A DNA stretch of 64,000 bases, taken from assembly GCF_001909285.1 (NCBI RefSeq), contig NZ_MRSV01000001.1, positions 2,250,556 to 2,314,555 on the forward strand, read 5' to 3'. The position numbers and the translations under genes are program-made. The notes under the pieces were generated by a model. It worked only from the letters and a program-made list of their open reading frames with translations. It ran no database searches and had not been told where the DNA came from. Shown one piece after another: positions 63,106 through 64,000 of this stretch; within the stretch, counting starts at the first letter, position 1, and every line of letters starts with the position of its first letter. Source of the stretch: Exiguobacterium profundum. GTDB lineage: Bacteria > Bacillota > Bacilli > Exiguobacteriales > Exiguobacteriaceae.

Positions 63106-64000
63106 TCAATTTTCGTATTTTTTTGCAAAGGTTAGGACATATGAAGGACCGGTGACCGGATATCCGATATGGTCGTAACCTTTTTCGATCACATAAGAGC
63201 GTCCAGCTTGATAGATTGGCATAACAACAGCCTCTTCTAACAGCTGTGCCTCCGCTTCTCGGAAGATTTCATTTCGTTCTTCCAACCGATCCGTTGAGCG
63301 AGCCTGATCCATCAATTGATCATACGATTCGCTAGCATATCGACTCGAATTGAGGACATCGTTTGTTTCAAATTGAGTCAAATAGGCGGATAACATCGGA
63401 TAGTCCGGTTGCCAGCCTGATAGAGAAAACGCATAATCCCCTGAGACTTCTTTCCTAACTTTTTCTCCTAAGGGGAGCTCGATAATGTTAACGGTCAAAC
63501 CATCCAACTGTTCCAAATTCTTCTTTAATTTTGCGGAGATTTGACGCGCTTCGTCATCGACAAAGCTGAGCAGCTCGATTTCGAGTTCATCTTTCTTCAG
63601 CCGTTTCTTCACGGTGTCAAACAATTGGTCGGCGTTTCCTTCTAATTGTGCGATCGCATCCTCTTGGTCGATGACGAGTAATCGTTCTGTCGTCTGTTCC
63701 GCTCGCGCGAGTGAATCCTCGATTTCCGACCGCTCAAGCGTCAATGCGATGGCTTGTCGGAACGCTACATCATTAAACGGGGCTTTTTTAACATTCGGCT
63801 TTAAATAAAAGACTCCACTTCGTGGAACGTCCTGTACGTTCAAAATTTCCTCATCAATCGTGGAAACGTCAAAATCGTATGGGACGGGTTGCATCCCTGT
63901 CGCTTCCGTCAAGTTCGCTTCACTATTAATGGTAATCGTTTCAAGCGTGACCTGTTCAGCTTCTCGGTACGTTTCATTTTTATGTAACGAGATGGTCGTA
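63106..64000 (-). CDS. Third, divergent oligopeptide-binding protein (5' end beyond window)
   Basis: The frame is open to the window edge; about 297 C-terminal residues are visible. It is an SBP family 5 protein: KKAPFNDVAFRQAIALTLER is the usual NVRKAIARAVD-type segment, SGWQPDYPMLSAYLTQFETND replaces the WGPDYQDP motif, and PIYQAGRSYVIEKGYDHIGY is near the end. It diverges strongly from both OppA proteins in the window: it lacks the common GWGPDYQDP and final G.DYQYK. It may bind another peptide class or act with a regulator domain lying off the window (as in SgrR-like proteins). Confidence 0.82.
   Translation of the reverse strand, partial: TTISLHKNETYREAEQVTLETITINSEANLTEATGMQPVPYDFDVSTIDEEILNVQDVPRSGVFYLKPNVKKAPFNDVAFRQAIALTLERSEIEDSLARAEQTTERLLVIDQEDAIAQLEGNADQLFDTVKKRLKKDELEIELLSFVDDEARQISAKLKKNLEQLDGLTVNIIELPLGEKVRKEVSGDYAFSLSGWQPDYPMLSAYLTQFETNDVLNSSRYASESYDQLMDQARSTDRLEERNEIFREAEAQLLEEAVVMPIYQAGRSYVIEKGYDHIGYPVTGPSYVLTFAKKYEN

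Overview
The window is chromosomal DNA of a low-to-mid GC Gram-positive bacterium (Bacillota, Bacillales). Gene content and order match Bacillus subtilis in two blocks: the ykqB-rnjA-ykrA-def-pdhABCD-speA-yktA-suhB-typA neighbourhood and the trpS-opp-spx-mecA-coiA-pepF-spxH-yjbK-relP-nadK-rluD neighbourhood. Protein sequences and the mixture of losses fit Exiguobacterium best; that genus call is an inference from memory, not a computed match. I see no rRNA, tRNA, insertion sequence, prophage or CRISPR array.

Layout. 1-6.4 kb: typA (its last few codons lie off the window), a small membrane protein, an inositol-phosphatase/acetyltransferase fusion, yktA, the PLP decarboxylase speA and a DUF3055 protein. 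6.4-14.2 kb: an aminoglycoside-acetyltransferase-like gene broken by one in-frame TAA, the pyruvate dehydrogenase operon pdhABCD, a second peptide deformylase gene broken by one in-frame TAA, and a DUF3153-DUF915 lipoprotein hydrolase. 14.2-25.3 kb: a phospholipase D protein, rnjA, a Cof-type phosphatase, ktrC, cydAB, ccpC with the lysine-pathway deacetylase ykuR, bdbC and nadE. 25.4-38 kb: a lipoprotein, ypgR, several small unknowns, a hydrolase/FMN-reductase/acetyltransferase operon, an ascorbate-type PTS with its PRD regulator, a PgpA/PAP2 lipid phosphatase operon and yjcG. 38-53.2 kb: fabI, rodA, rluD-nadK-relP, the CYTH protein yjbK, spxH, pepF, coiA, cls, an SDR, a DUF2254 protein, mecA, spx and an HD phosphohydrolase. 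53.2-64 kb: oppABCDF, a T-box-controlled trpS, and two further oligopeptide-binding proteins.

How the genes work together. Central carbon and respiration dominate: PDH, cytochrome bd, the citrate-cycle repressor CcpC and NAD synthesis (nadE, nadK). Spx, its adaptor SpxH and MecA form the ClpP-adaptor and redox-stress group. Peptide uptake (opp, three binding proteins), PepF, CoiA and MecA link nutrition to competence. Regulatory DNA is readable: CodY-like boxes at both complete oppA genes, a FapR-like box at fabI, cre-like sites, a Rex-like operator and a tryptophan T-box.

The most interesting content is non-coding. Between pepF and spxH a minus-strand RNA of about 140 nt has its own promoter, a Rex-type operator at its start site, several C-rich loops and an intrinsic terminator. 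It looks like an enlarged RsaE/RoxS. Between speA and the DUF3055 gene a second short minus-strand RNA candidate has a near-consensus promoter with a cre site filling its spacer. It sits in the chromosomal gap where B. subtilis carries SR1. Both RNAs end in hairpins that also terminate the convergent protein gene.
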